Shown here: piece by piece, positions 1 to 5,625 of the stretch
Numbering within the stretch: position 1 is the first letter of the stretch
Layout: each line of letters begins with the position of its first letter
Assembly (NCBI GenBank): GCA_019113125.1
Contig: DXIA01000072.1
Location: forward strand, 1 to 19,033
Length of the DNA: 19,033 nt
Direction of reading: 5' to 3'
Source: Candidatus Pygmaiobacter gallistercoris
GTDB taxonomy: Bacteria > Bacillota > Clostridia > Oscillospirales > Ruminococcaceae
Notes under the pieces: model-generated
The model's database searches: none
Told to the model about the DNA's origin: nothing
What the model saw: only the letters and a program-made list of their open reading frames with translations
Program-made: the position numbers and the translations under genes

Positions 1-362
1 CGGTTGAGAAGATTCTGGTACTTGTGCAGCTGCTGACCCATCTGCTGCCACTTTCTGCGTCGGCGAACTTCAGCCAGTAAGCCATACTTCTTCATAACGC
101 GGAGGATGGTTTTCGGATTGTGGTGGATTCCCACATTTCCTCCCAGCCACTGCCACATCCGTCGGTAGCCGTAGGTGTGGAAACATTTGTCTTGTTGCTG
201 GCAGATTATTTCAGCAAGAGCCGCATCCTTTTGCGGACGCCTCATCCGTTTTACAAAGCTGTAATAGCCACTTCTGGATACTGCGAAGAATTGACACATG
301 ACAAGTACAGGATACTGCTCCCGATGACGGTAAATCACTGCATACTTTGCCCTTGATCTCAC
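1..362 (-). CDS. IS3-family transposase OrfB, N-terminal part (cut by window edge)
   Basis: Translating the minus strand from 362 gives about 120 residues without a stop, including KYAVIYRHREQYPV, VSRSGYYSFVKR, HTYGYRRMWQWL and NPKTILRVMKKYGLL. These are hallmarks of the HTH_21/IS3 OrfB N-terminus that precedes the rve DDE integrase core. The DDE residues are off-window, so activity cannot be judged. The frame is -1 relative to orfA. A GTG at 362-360 overlaps the orfA stop (GTGA), with AGGAAGG just upstream, so coupled re-initiation is possible. The alternative is -1 frameshifting, usual in IS3 elements, in the open overlap between a TGA near 396 and the orfA stop. I see no classic A-AAA-AAG slippery site there. 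The true start of the OrfB part is therefore unresolved. Confidence 0.85.
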   Translation of the reverse strand, partial: MRSRAKYAVIYRHREQYPVLVMCQFFAVSRSGYYSFVKRMRRPQKDAALAEIICQQQDKCFHTYGYRRMWQWLGGNVGIHHNPKTILRVMKKYGLLAEVRRRRKWQQMGQQLHKYQNLLN

Positions 363-673
363 TTCCTTCCTGTGGATTGCAGAAAATCCCGCAGCAGTTC
401 ATTCTCCATTCGCAAGCGCCGGATCTCGTATGCCTGTTCCGCTACAATATCTTTTGGTTCGGCATCTTTTCTCGGACGTCCTTTGGGCCGCGGAAGAATT
501 CCATTTTTTAGCTTACGTTCTTTTCTTCGCTCACGCTCAAGCAGCCTTTTTACCACCTGCTTATCCTGAAAGCCAAAGTGCTCTGCCACTTCTCTCTGCG
601 TTTTTCCCTCTGCTAGCATAGTTTCAATTTCCGGTAACAATTCCTGCACGTGCGTATATTTTCGTTTACTCAT
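359..673 (-). CDS. IS3-family transposase OrfA (HTH protein)
   Basis: This 104-residue protein has the usual size and make-up of IS3 OrfA. A helix-turn-helix lies around residues 22-46 (GKTQREVAEHFGFQDKQVVK), followed by a very basic linker (KGRPRKD). The C-terminal helix around 80-99 has leucine/methionine heptad spacing (IRRLRMENELLRDFL), typical of the OrfA leucine zipper. OrfA normally binds the terminal repeats and supplies the N-terminus of the OrfAB transposase. The ATG at 673 follows an AGGGGG ribosome site at a 7-nt gap, and that site is buried in the hairpin at 677-723. The gene looks intact. It is lower in GC than its neighbours. Confidence 0.88.
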   Translation of the reverse strand: MSKRKYTHVQELLPEIETMLAEGKTQREVAEHFGFQDKQVVKRLLERERRKERKLKNGILPRPKGRPRKDAEPKDIVAEQAYEIRRLRMENELLRDFLQSTGRK

Positions 674-676
674 AGC

Positions 677-723
677 AAGACCCCCTGATGTAGTACTTAT
701 ATTTTCCTACATCAGGGGGTCTT
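677..723 (-). promoter_or_regulatory. 17-bp hairpin sequestering the orfA ribosome-binding site
   Basis: Positions 677-693 and 707-723 are perfect reverse complements (17 bp) around a 13-nt loop. On the orfA sense strand the 3' arm contains AGGGGG, the Shine-Dalgarno sequence, 7 nt from the ATG. A transcript covering both arms would hide the ribosome site. A TATAAG -10-like hexamer lies in the loop (701-696), but I see no good -35 at the right distance. Similar hairpins in IS10- and IS200-type elements limit transposase translation from read-through transcripts. That role here is an inference. On the plus strand the stem is followed by TTTT, so it could also act as a weak terminator. Confidence 0.7.
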
Positions 724-751
724 TTGTCTATTGTCCGTTTTTACTGGTTCA

Positions 752-1037
752 GTTCACCGAGAGTGAGGGCCTTATTTTGTCCAGTCATCGGCAGCGCGCC
801 GGGGCGTTCCTCTCCGCTGCGGCCAAAGCGCAGGGCCGCACCTCTCCCCAGTCGATCAGGCCAAAGCGGTGGAGCGGCGGGCGGCGGCATCCGGGCCGGG
901 GCGGCGCAGCGGCAAAAATGCCGCCCGCCGGTGACGGGGTGTGCGGGGACGCGTCCCCGCAGGTCTTCCTCGCCCTTGCCCTGTGTGCCCTTGACCTGCG
1001 CCCTTGCCCTGTGCCCATCCCCTTCTCGTCCTATCAC
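752..1037. other. Non-coding GC-rich spacer between IS and aspS terminator
   Basis: No reading frame here resembles a known protein, and the frames present are low-complexity (Arg/Ala/Pro-rich) shadows. Visible structure: a small inverted repeat GCGGCA-AAAA-TGCCGC at 909-924, a perfect 20-nt palindrome centred on ACGCGT at 942-961, and a 14-bp direct repeat GCCCTTGCCCTGTG at 972-985 and 1000-1013. I can assign no function to these. Confidence 0.5.
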
Positions 1038-1080
1038 AAAAAGCCCCTGTGGATCCCTTTTCGGATCCACAGGGGTTTTT
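1038..1080 (-). terminator. Rho-independent terminator of hisS-aspS
   Basis: A perfect 13-bp stem (1044-1056 with 1063-1075) and a 6-nt loop lie directly after the aspS stop codon. On the minus strand the stem is followed by CTTTTTG. A T5 run also follows on the plus strand (1076-1080), so it may work in both directions and insulate the operon from the IS side. Confidence 0.9.
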
Positions 1081-1083
1081 GTC

Positions 1084-2874
1084 TTAGTCCTTATCCGGCA
1101 GCGCGAGGGCAATGGAGAGCTCGCGGAGCTGTTTTTCGTCCACCGTCTCGGGGCAGCCGCTCATCGGCTCGCCGGCGTTCTGCACCTTCGGGAAGGCGAT
1201 GACGTCCCGGATCGAGTCGAGGCCGAGCATCAGCATGACCAGCCGGTCAAAGCCGAAGGCCATGCCGCCGTGGGGGGGCGCACCGTAGCGATAGGCGTCC
1301 ATCAGGAACCCGAAACTCTCGCGGGCGCGCGCCTCGGTAAACCCGAGGGCCTTGAGCATCCGCTGCTGCAGCTCGGGATCGTTGATCCGGATCGAGCCGC
1401 CGCCCACCTCGCAGCCGTTGAGCACCATGTCATAGGCCCGCGCGCGGACCCGGGCCGGGTCGGTCTCGACATAGTCGAGATCCTCCTCGTTGGGCATCGT
1501 AAACGGGTGATGCTTTGCCATGAACCGGCCCTCCTCCTCCGAGTACTCGAAGAAGGGGAAATCGGTCACCCAGAGGAAATCAAACCGATTCTTGTCGATC
1601 AGATCAAACTTCTTCGCGATCTCGAGCCGCAGCGCGCCGAGGGCGGCAAAGACGACGTCGTCCTTTCCGTCGGCCACCACCAGCAGCACATCCCCCTGCT
1701 CGAGGTCCGCCGCAGCCCGCAGCGCCGCCTTCTCCTCGGGGGTGAGGAACTTCTCAAAACTCGAACTCTCCGCCTCCGAGGTCCATCTGGTATAGGCAAG
1801 GCCCTTCGCGCCGTAGGTGCGGACCACCTCGGTCAGCTTGTCGATCTCCTTGCGGGTCAGCTTGTCGGCGAGCCCCTTGGCATTGATGCAGCGCACGCTG
1901 CCGCCCGCCTCGAGGGCGCCCGAGAAGACCCCAAAGCCGCAGCCCCGGACCACATCCGAGACATTCTTCAGCTCGAGGCCGAACCGGGTGTCCGGCTTGT
2001 CCGAGCCGAACCGCTCCATCGCCTCGGCATAGGGCATCCGGAGGAAGGGGGTCTTGACCTCGACGCCGAGGATCTCGGCAAAGAGCTTTTTGATCAGCCC
2101 CTCGTTCATCGTCTCGATGTCGTTCTCGTCGACAAAGGACATCTCCATATCCACCTGGGTGAACTCGGGCTGGCGGTCGGCACGCAGATCCTCGTCCCGG
2201 AAACACCGGACGATCTGGAAATACCGGTCAAAGCCGGAGAGCATCAAAATCTGCTTGTAGAGCTGGGGGGACTGGGGCAGCGCGTAGAACCGCCCCGGCT
2301 GCACCCGGCTGGGCACCAGATAATCCCGCGCGCCCTCGGGGGTCGACTTGATCAGCATCGGGGTCTCGATCTCGCAGAAATGATGGTCGCAGTAGTAGCT
2401 GCGGATCAGCTGGGCAATCTTGGAGCGCAGCACGATCGGCCGGTGCGCCCCCTCCCGCCGCAGGTCGAGATACCGGTACTTGAGGCGCAGATCGTCCTTG
2501 ACCTTGACCTCGTCCCGGATCTCAAAGGGCGGGGTCTCGGCCTCGCTGAGCACCCGCAGCCCGGTCACATACAGCTCGAGCTCGCCGGTCGGGATGGCCG
2601 GGTTCGGGCTCTCCCGCAGCCGCAGGGTGCCCCGGGCCAGCAGGACATACTCGCTCTTGAGGGATGCCGCCTTGGCAAAGACCTCCCGGTCGGTGCCGTC
2701 GTCAAAGGCGAGCTGCAGGATGCCGGTGGTGTCCCGCAGATCGGCAAAGATCACCCCGCCGAGGTTGCGGCTCTTCGCGATCGAGCCGGCGACGGTGATC
2801 TCCTGCCCGACCTGTTCCTTCGTGACCTCGGCGCAGTAGTCGGTGCGCCGCCAGTCCCCCATCTTCTCCTTCAT
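1084..2874 (-). CDS. aspS: Aspartyl-tRNA synthetase
   Basis: Cytoplasmic class II enzyme that charges tRNA-Asp with aspartate using ATP. The 596-residue length fits the bacterial type: an N-terminal OB-fold (about 1-110), the catalytic core, and the inserted GAD-type domain (about 290-420). Class II motif 2 is at 224-240 (CFRDEDLRADRQPEFTQ) and motif 3 at 536-551 (GGMAFGFDRLVMLMLG). The ATG at 2874 is chosen because AGGAGG lies 7 nt upstream and it overlaps the hisS stop as TGATG. A GTG one codon earlier is possible. It is the last gene of a hisS-aspS unit. In the OB-fold the common GWVxxRRDLGG segment reads GSIAKSRNLGG, a divergence worth noting. Whether it is discriminating or also makes Asp-tRNA-Asn cannot be decided from the sequence alone. 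Confidence 0.97.
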   Translation of the reverse strand: MKEKMGDWRRTDYCAEVTKEQVGQEITVAGSIAKSRNLGGVIFADLRDTTGILQLAFDDGTDREVFAKAASLKSEYVLLARGTLRLRESPNPAIPTGELELYVTGLRVLSEAETPPFEIRDEVKVKDDLRLKYRYLDLRREGAHRPIVLRSKIAQLIRSYYCDHHFCEIETPMLIKSTPEGARDYLVPSRVQPGRFYALPQSPQLYKQILMLSGFDRYFQIVRCFRDEDLRADRQPEFTQVDMEMSFVDENDIETMNEGLIKKLFAEILGVEVKTPFLRMPYAEAMERFGSDKPDTRFGLELKNVSDVVRGCGFGVFSGALEAGGSVRCINAKGLADKLTRKEIDKLTEVVRTYGAKGLAYTRWTSEAESSSFEKFLTPEEKAALRAAADLEQGDVLLVVADGKDDVVFAALGALRLEIAKKFDLIDKNRFDFLWVTDFPFFEYSEEEGRFMAKHHPFTMPNEEDLDYVETDPARVRARAYDMVLNGCEVGGGSIRINDPELQQRMLKALGFTEARARESFGFLMDAYRYGAPPHGGMAFGFDRLVMLMLGLDSIRDVIAFPKVQNAGEPMSGCPETVDEKQLRELSIALALPDKD

Positions 2875-4163
2875 CACGCTTCCTCCTTCTCAAATCCGGC
2901 GGTCACGGCAGCGAGCCCGTCCCGCGCGAGGGCGGCGAGCTCGATCTCGATCTCGGCGCCGTCCGCCATCCGCTTGAGTTTCGCCCTGCCGGTCGCGACC
3001 TCGTCCTCCCCCAGCACGACGACATACTGCGCGCCGATCTTGTTTGCATACTTCATCTGGGGCTTGAGCCCGCGGCCCATCAGGTCGGTCTCGGCCCAGA
3101 GCTTTCGCTCCCGCAGCGCCGCGGCGATCCGCTCGGCGAGGGCGCGGCCCGCCTCCCCCATGCTGCAGAGGTAGAGATCCGGGGTCCGGTCGGGGGCAAA
3201 CTCCACCCCCTCGGCCTCCATCACCATCAAGAGGCGCTCGATCCCCATGCCAAAGCCGATGCCGGGGGTCGGCTTGCCGCCGAGCTCCTCGACCAGGCCG
3301 TCGTACCGGCCGCCGCCGCAGACCACCCCCTGCGCGCCGGCGCCGGTGTGGACAAATTCAAAGACGGTGCGGGTGTAGTAGTCGAGCCCCCGGACAATCG
3401 TCGGGTTCTCGACATAGGGGATCCCGATGTTCGCGAGCCCCGCCCTGACCTTTGCAAAGTGGTCGCGGCAGTCCTCGCAGAGATACTCCCGCATCAGCGG
3501 GGCGCCCTTCGCGATCGCGCTGCAGATCGGGCTCTTGCAGTCGAGGATCCGCAGCGGGTTGCGCTCGAGCCGGGCGCGGCAGGTGTCGCAGAGCTCGTCG
3601 ATGTGGCCGGCGAAGTACTCCCGCAGCGCGGCGTGGTACTTCGGCCGGCAGTGGGGGCAGCCGATCGAGTTGAGCTGCAGCTCGACCTTTTTGAGCCCCG
3701 CCGCCCGGATGCAGGCCGCCGCCGCCGCGATGACCTGGACATCCGCCTGTGGCTCGGCGGCGCCGAACATCTCGATGCCGAGCTGGTGGAACTCCCGCAG
3801 CCGGCCGGACTGGGGCTTTTCATACCGGAAACAGCTCTGCAGATAGTAGGCCCGCACCGGCAGCGCGCCGGCGAGCAGCCCGTGCTCCAGCACCGCCCGG
3901 ACGGTGCCGGCGGTTCCCTCCGGCCGCAGCGTGATGCTCCGCCCGCCCTTGTCGTTGAAGGTGTACATCTCCTTGCCCACCACGTCGGTGGTCTCCCCGA
4001 CGCCGCGGGTGAACAGCTCGGTCGCCTCGAAGGTCGGCAGCCGGATCTCCTTGAATCCGTAGGCCGCGACCGTCTGCTGCAGCGCCCGCTCGAGCTGCTG
4101 CCAGCGGTAGCTCTCGGCAGGCAGCAGGTACTTGGTGCCCTTCTGGGCGGTGATCTTTTCCAT
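2874..4163 (-). CDS. hisS: Histidyl-tRNA synthetase
   Basis: Class II synthetase that attaches histidine to tRNA-His; 429 residues, normal for bacteria. Visible motifs are motif 2 around 112-131 (FRYEKPQSGRLREFHQLGIE), the histidine-specific RGLDYYTRTVFEF at 258-270, and GGGRYDGL at 283-290. The C-terminal anticodon-binding domain follows (about 330-420). A cysteine-rich stretch at 169-232 (CPHC, CDTC, CEDC and single Cys) could bind a metal. I believe such an insert is common in Clostridial HisRS (from memory). The ATG at 4163 has GAGGAGG upstream. The reading frame extends further upstream but crosses the promoter, so the longer form is rejected. The stop overlaps the aspS start by one base, implying coupled translation. 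Confidence 0.97.
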   Translation of the reverse strand: MEKITAQKGTKYLLPAESYRWQQLERALQQTVAAYGFKEIRLPTFEATELFTRGVGETTDVVGKEMYTFNDKGGRSITLRPEGTAGTVRAVLEHGLLAGALPVRAYYLQSCFRYEKPQSGRLREFHQLGIEMFGAAEPQADVQVIAAAAACIRAAGLKKVELQLNSIGCPHCRPKYHAALREYFAGHIDELCDTCRARLERNPLRILDCKSPICSAIAKGAPLMREYLCEDCRDHFAKVRAGLANIGIPYVENPTIVRGLDYYTRTVFEFVHTGAGAQGVVCGGGRYDGLVEELGGKPTPGIGFGMGIERLLMVMEAEGVEFAPDRTPDLYLCSMGEAGRALAERIAAALRERKLWAETDLMGRGLKPQMKYANKIGAQYVVVLGEDEVATGRAKLKRMADGAEIEIELAALARDGLAAVTAGFEKEEA

Positions 4164-4211
4164 CTGTTGTGGTTCCTCCTCGCCGGGCCAGCCGGCCCGT
4201 GATACTGTCTT

Positions 4212-4240
4212 AGTGTACCGCGGCGGCGGCGGAATGTCAA
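4212..4240 (-). promoter_or_regulatory. Sigma-70-type promoter of hisS-aspS
   Basis: On the minus strand TTGACA (4240-4235) is followed after exactly 17 bp by TACACT (4217-4212). The predicted start near 4205 gives a leader of only about 40 nt. That is too short for a tRNA-sensing T-box, which some Firmicute synthetase genes carry. Confidence 0.8.
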
Positions 4241-4257
4241 CGCCGCCGCCCCCAAAC

Positions 4258-4292
4258 AAAAAGCAGCCCGGGGCCCTGTGTTCCCGGACTGC
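4258..4292 (-). terminator. Rho-independent terminator of minD-like/mgsA unit
   Basis: Minus-strand arms GCAGTCCGGG (4292-4283) and CCCGGGCTGC (4272-4263) form a GC-rich stem with one mismatch, followed by TTTTTG. It sits 12 nt after the mgsA stop and just before the hisS promoter. Confidence 0.85.
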
Positions 4293-4304
4293 AAAAAGAG
4301 CGTC

Positions 4305-4709
4305 TCAAACCTTCGGATTGACGATGTTGCGCCAGTCGAGGTCGCCCCGCTCGAGACCGTGGATCAGCACCTCGGCGGTGGCGATGTTGGTCGCGACCGG
4401 GATGTTGTGCACGTCGCACAGCCGCAGCAGGTTGAGCTCGTTGGGCTCGTGGGGCTTTGCCGAGATGGGGTCGCGGAAGAAGAGCAGCAGGTCGATCTCG
4501 TTGCAGGCGATCCGGGCCGCGATCTGCTGGTCGCCGCCGTGGGTGCCGGGCAGAAAGCGCTGAATCGTCAGCCCGGTCGCCTCGCTCACCAGCTTGCCGG
4601 TGGTGCCGGTCGCGACCAGCTTGTGCTGGCTGAGCACCCGGCAGTAGGCGATGCAGAACTGCACCATCAGCTCCTTTTTGGAATCATGTGCGATCAGCGC
4701 GATATTCAT
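4305..4709 (-). CDS. mgsA: Methylglyoxal synthase
   Basis: Converts dihydroxyacetone phosphate to methylglyoxal plus phosphate, a bypass of lower glycolysis that releases phosphate during sugar-phosphate overload. The 134-residue length matches Firmicute MgsA. Family landmarks: phosphate-binding residues near the N-terminus (H8, K12), the TGTTG loop at 34-38, the catalytic aspartate D60 in THGGDQQIA, and FFRDP at 77-81 with D80. The gene starts 37 nt after the MinD-like stop with a GAAGG ribosome site. I recall mgsA sitting beside mre/min clusters in related Clostridia. No truncation or odd residue is seen. Confidence 0.96.
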   Translation of the reverse strand: MNIALIAHDSKKELMVQFCIAYCRVLSQHKLVATGTTGKLVSEATGLTIQRFLPGTHGGDQQIAARIACNEIDLLLFFRDPISAKPHEPNELNLLRLCDVHNIPVATNIATAEVLIHGLERGDLDWRNIVNPKV

Positions 4710-4746
4710 AATCTATCTGCCTTCTTCCTTTCTGTGTAGTCGTCCG

Positions 4747-5454
4747 TCAGCGGACCGCCAGCGGGACCTCCTCGCCGATGATCCGGCGGGCGATATTGTC
4801 GAGCGCGGCGCCGCAGCGCCCCTCGGTGAGCGGCCGGCCCTCGGCAGCCGCCGCCGCGAGGGCGGCGCTCTCGGGTACCACCCCGATCAGCTGGGCGCCG
4901 ACGGTGTCGATGCACTCGTCGAGATCCCGGATCGGATTTCTCTCGGCCACCCGGTTGAGCAGCAGCCGCACCCGGGGGATCCCGGCCTCGAAGAGGCTGT
5001 CGGCGACGATCCGCCCGTCCCGCACCGTGACCGGGTCGGGGGTGGTCACCACCAGCGCGGCCGAGGCAGCCCCCTCGGCCGCCGTGAAGGCCTCGCCGAG
5101 CCCCGCCGCGGTATCCAGTAAGATGTAGTCAAAGCTTGCCGCCATCCGGCCGGTCAGCAGCCGCAGCTGCTCGGGCCGGATGCAGCCCCCGCTGTAGGGT
5201 GCGCTGATGAGGAACAGCCCGGGAAAGGCGGGGCTCTCGACCACCGCCTTGTCGGGGTCGCAGCGGCCGGAGAAGATGTCCTCGAGGTCGTAGACCGTCC
5301 TGCCGCAGACCCCGGCGATCAGGTCGACGCTCCGCAGCCCGCTGTCCAGCTCGACCAGCAGCACCCGCCGGCCGTGGGCGGCAAGCCGCCCGCCGAGATG
5401 CACCGCGAGGGTGCTCTTGCCGGTGCCCCCCTTGCCGGAGGCGATCATCAGCAC
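4747..5454 (-). CDS. MinD-like ParA/MRP-family ATPase lacking a C-terminal membrane-targeting helix
   Basis: A deviant Walker A, GKGGTGKS at 7-14 (signature K8 and K13), a conserved switch aspartate D37 in ELDSGLRSVD, and Walker B ILLDTAAG at 111-118 place it in the MinD/ParA family. The C-terminal NIARRIIGEEVPL (220-232) matches the segment that in MinD precedes the amphipathic membrane helix. Here the protein stops three residues later at 235, against about 260-270 for typical MinD. Reading past the stop, or in the +1 frame, reveals no KKGFF-type helix, so this is not an obvious frameshift. No MinC or MinE gene is adjacent. The GTG at 5454 is used; an ATG at 5448 has a better spaced ribosome site but leaves a very short first strand. 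It has its own promoter and precedes mgsA. The partner and membrane behaviour are unknown. Confidence 0.85.
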   Translation of the reverse strand: MLMIASGKGGTGKSTLAVHLGGRLAAHGRRVLLVELDSGLRSVDLIAGVCGRTVYDLEDIFSGRCDPDKAVVESPAFPGLFLISAPYSGGCIRPEQLRLLTGRMAASFDYILLDTAAGLGEAFTAAEGAASAALVVTTPDPVTVRDGRIVADSLFEAGIPRVRLLLNRVAERNPIRDLDECIDTVGAQLIGVVPESAALAAAAAEGRPLTEGRCGAALDNIARRIIGEEVPLAVR

Positions 5455-5494
5455 CTCTCCCGTTGTCCTCGCCCCTTTTTGCCCAAAATGGCGC

Positions 5495-5509
5495 TATTGT
5501 TCCACAATA
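5495..5509. promoter_or_regulatory. Small palindrome at the predicted minD-like start site
   Basis: TATTGT-TCC-ACAATA is a perfect 6-bp inverted repeat lying just downstream of the -10 box, at about the predicted transcription start. Its position would suit an operator. No known regulator motif is recognised, and a repeat this short can arise by chance. Confidence 0.3.
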
Positions 5510-5514
5510 CTGTC

Positions 5515-5543
5515 ATTATACCACAAAAGCCGGCGGGGCACAA
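5515..5543 (-). promoter_or_regulatory. Promoter of the minD-like/mgsA unit
   Basis: On the minus strand TTGTGC (5543-5538), a 17-bp spacer and a perfect TATAAT (5520-5515). The predicted start is about 55 nt before the minD-like start codon and just past the mrdA terminator. Confidence 0.75.
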
Positions 5544-5569
5544 CTGGCATTTTATCCCGAAACCGGCGC

Positions 5570-5609
5570 AAAAAATCGTGCAAACCGGCTTATCTGGCCG
5601 GTTTGCACG
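5570..5609 (-). terminator. Rho-independent terminator of the mre-mrdA operon
   Basis: A perfect 13-bp stem, CGTGCAAACCGGC (5577-5589) with its complement (5597-5609), has a 7-nt loop. On the minus strand it is followed by a run of T after one A (5575-5570), 16 nt after the mrdA stop. Confidence 0.92.
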
Positions 5610-5625
5610 TTTTTACGCCACTGCG

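Larger units (their letters stand above)
1..751 (-). mobile_element. IS3-family insertion sequence, 5' half (partial)
   Basis: Two consecutive minus-strand reading frames match the orfA/orfB layout of IS3-family elements: a small HTH protein with a leucine-zipper-like tail, then a -1-frame orfB starting with the HTH_21-type N-terminus. The catalytic DDE part of orfB lies beyond the window's left edge. The segment is visibly AT-richer than the flanking genes, which suggests transfer from another background (inference). The upstream end is set only approximately: sequence after about 750 becomes GC-rich, and the minus strand reads TGAACCAG at 751-744, a plausible terminal TG. The other terminal repeat and any target duplication cannot be seen. 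Confidence 0.85.

Noticed and set aside
724..3174. 816-codon plus-strand open frame opposite aspS
   Set aside because: It is a low-complexity shadow (Arg/Leu/Gly-rich) of the GC-rich aspS/hisS codons, with no ribosome site or family pattern. aspS is unmistakable on the other strand.
4164..4257. T-box leader before hisS
   Set aside because: The predicted leader is only about 40 nt, with no specifier stem, T-box sequence or terminator/antiterminator pair.
4164..4259. N-terminal extension of HisRS by 32 residues
   Set aside because: The extension covers the TTGACA/TACACT promoter and part of the upstream spacer and is unlike HisRS. The ATG at 4163 has a ribosome site.
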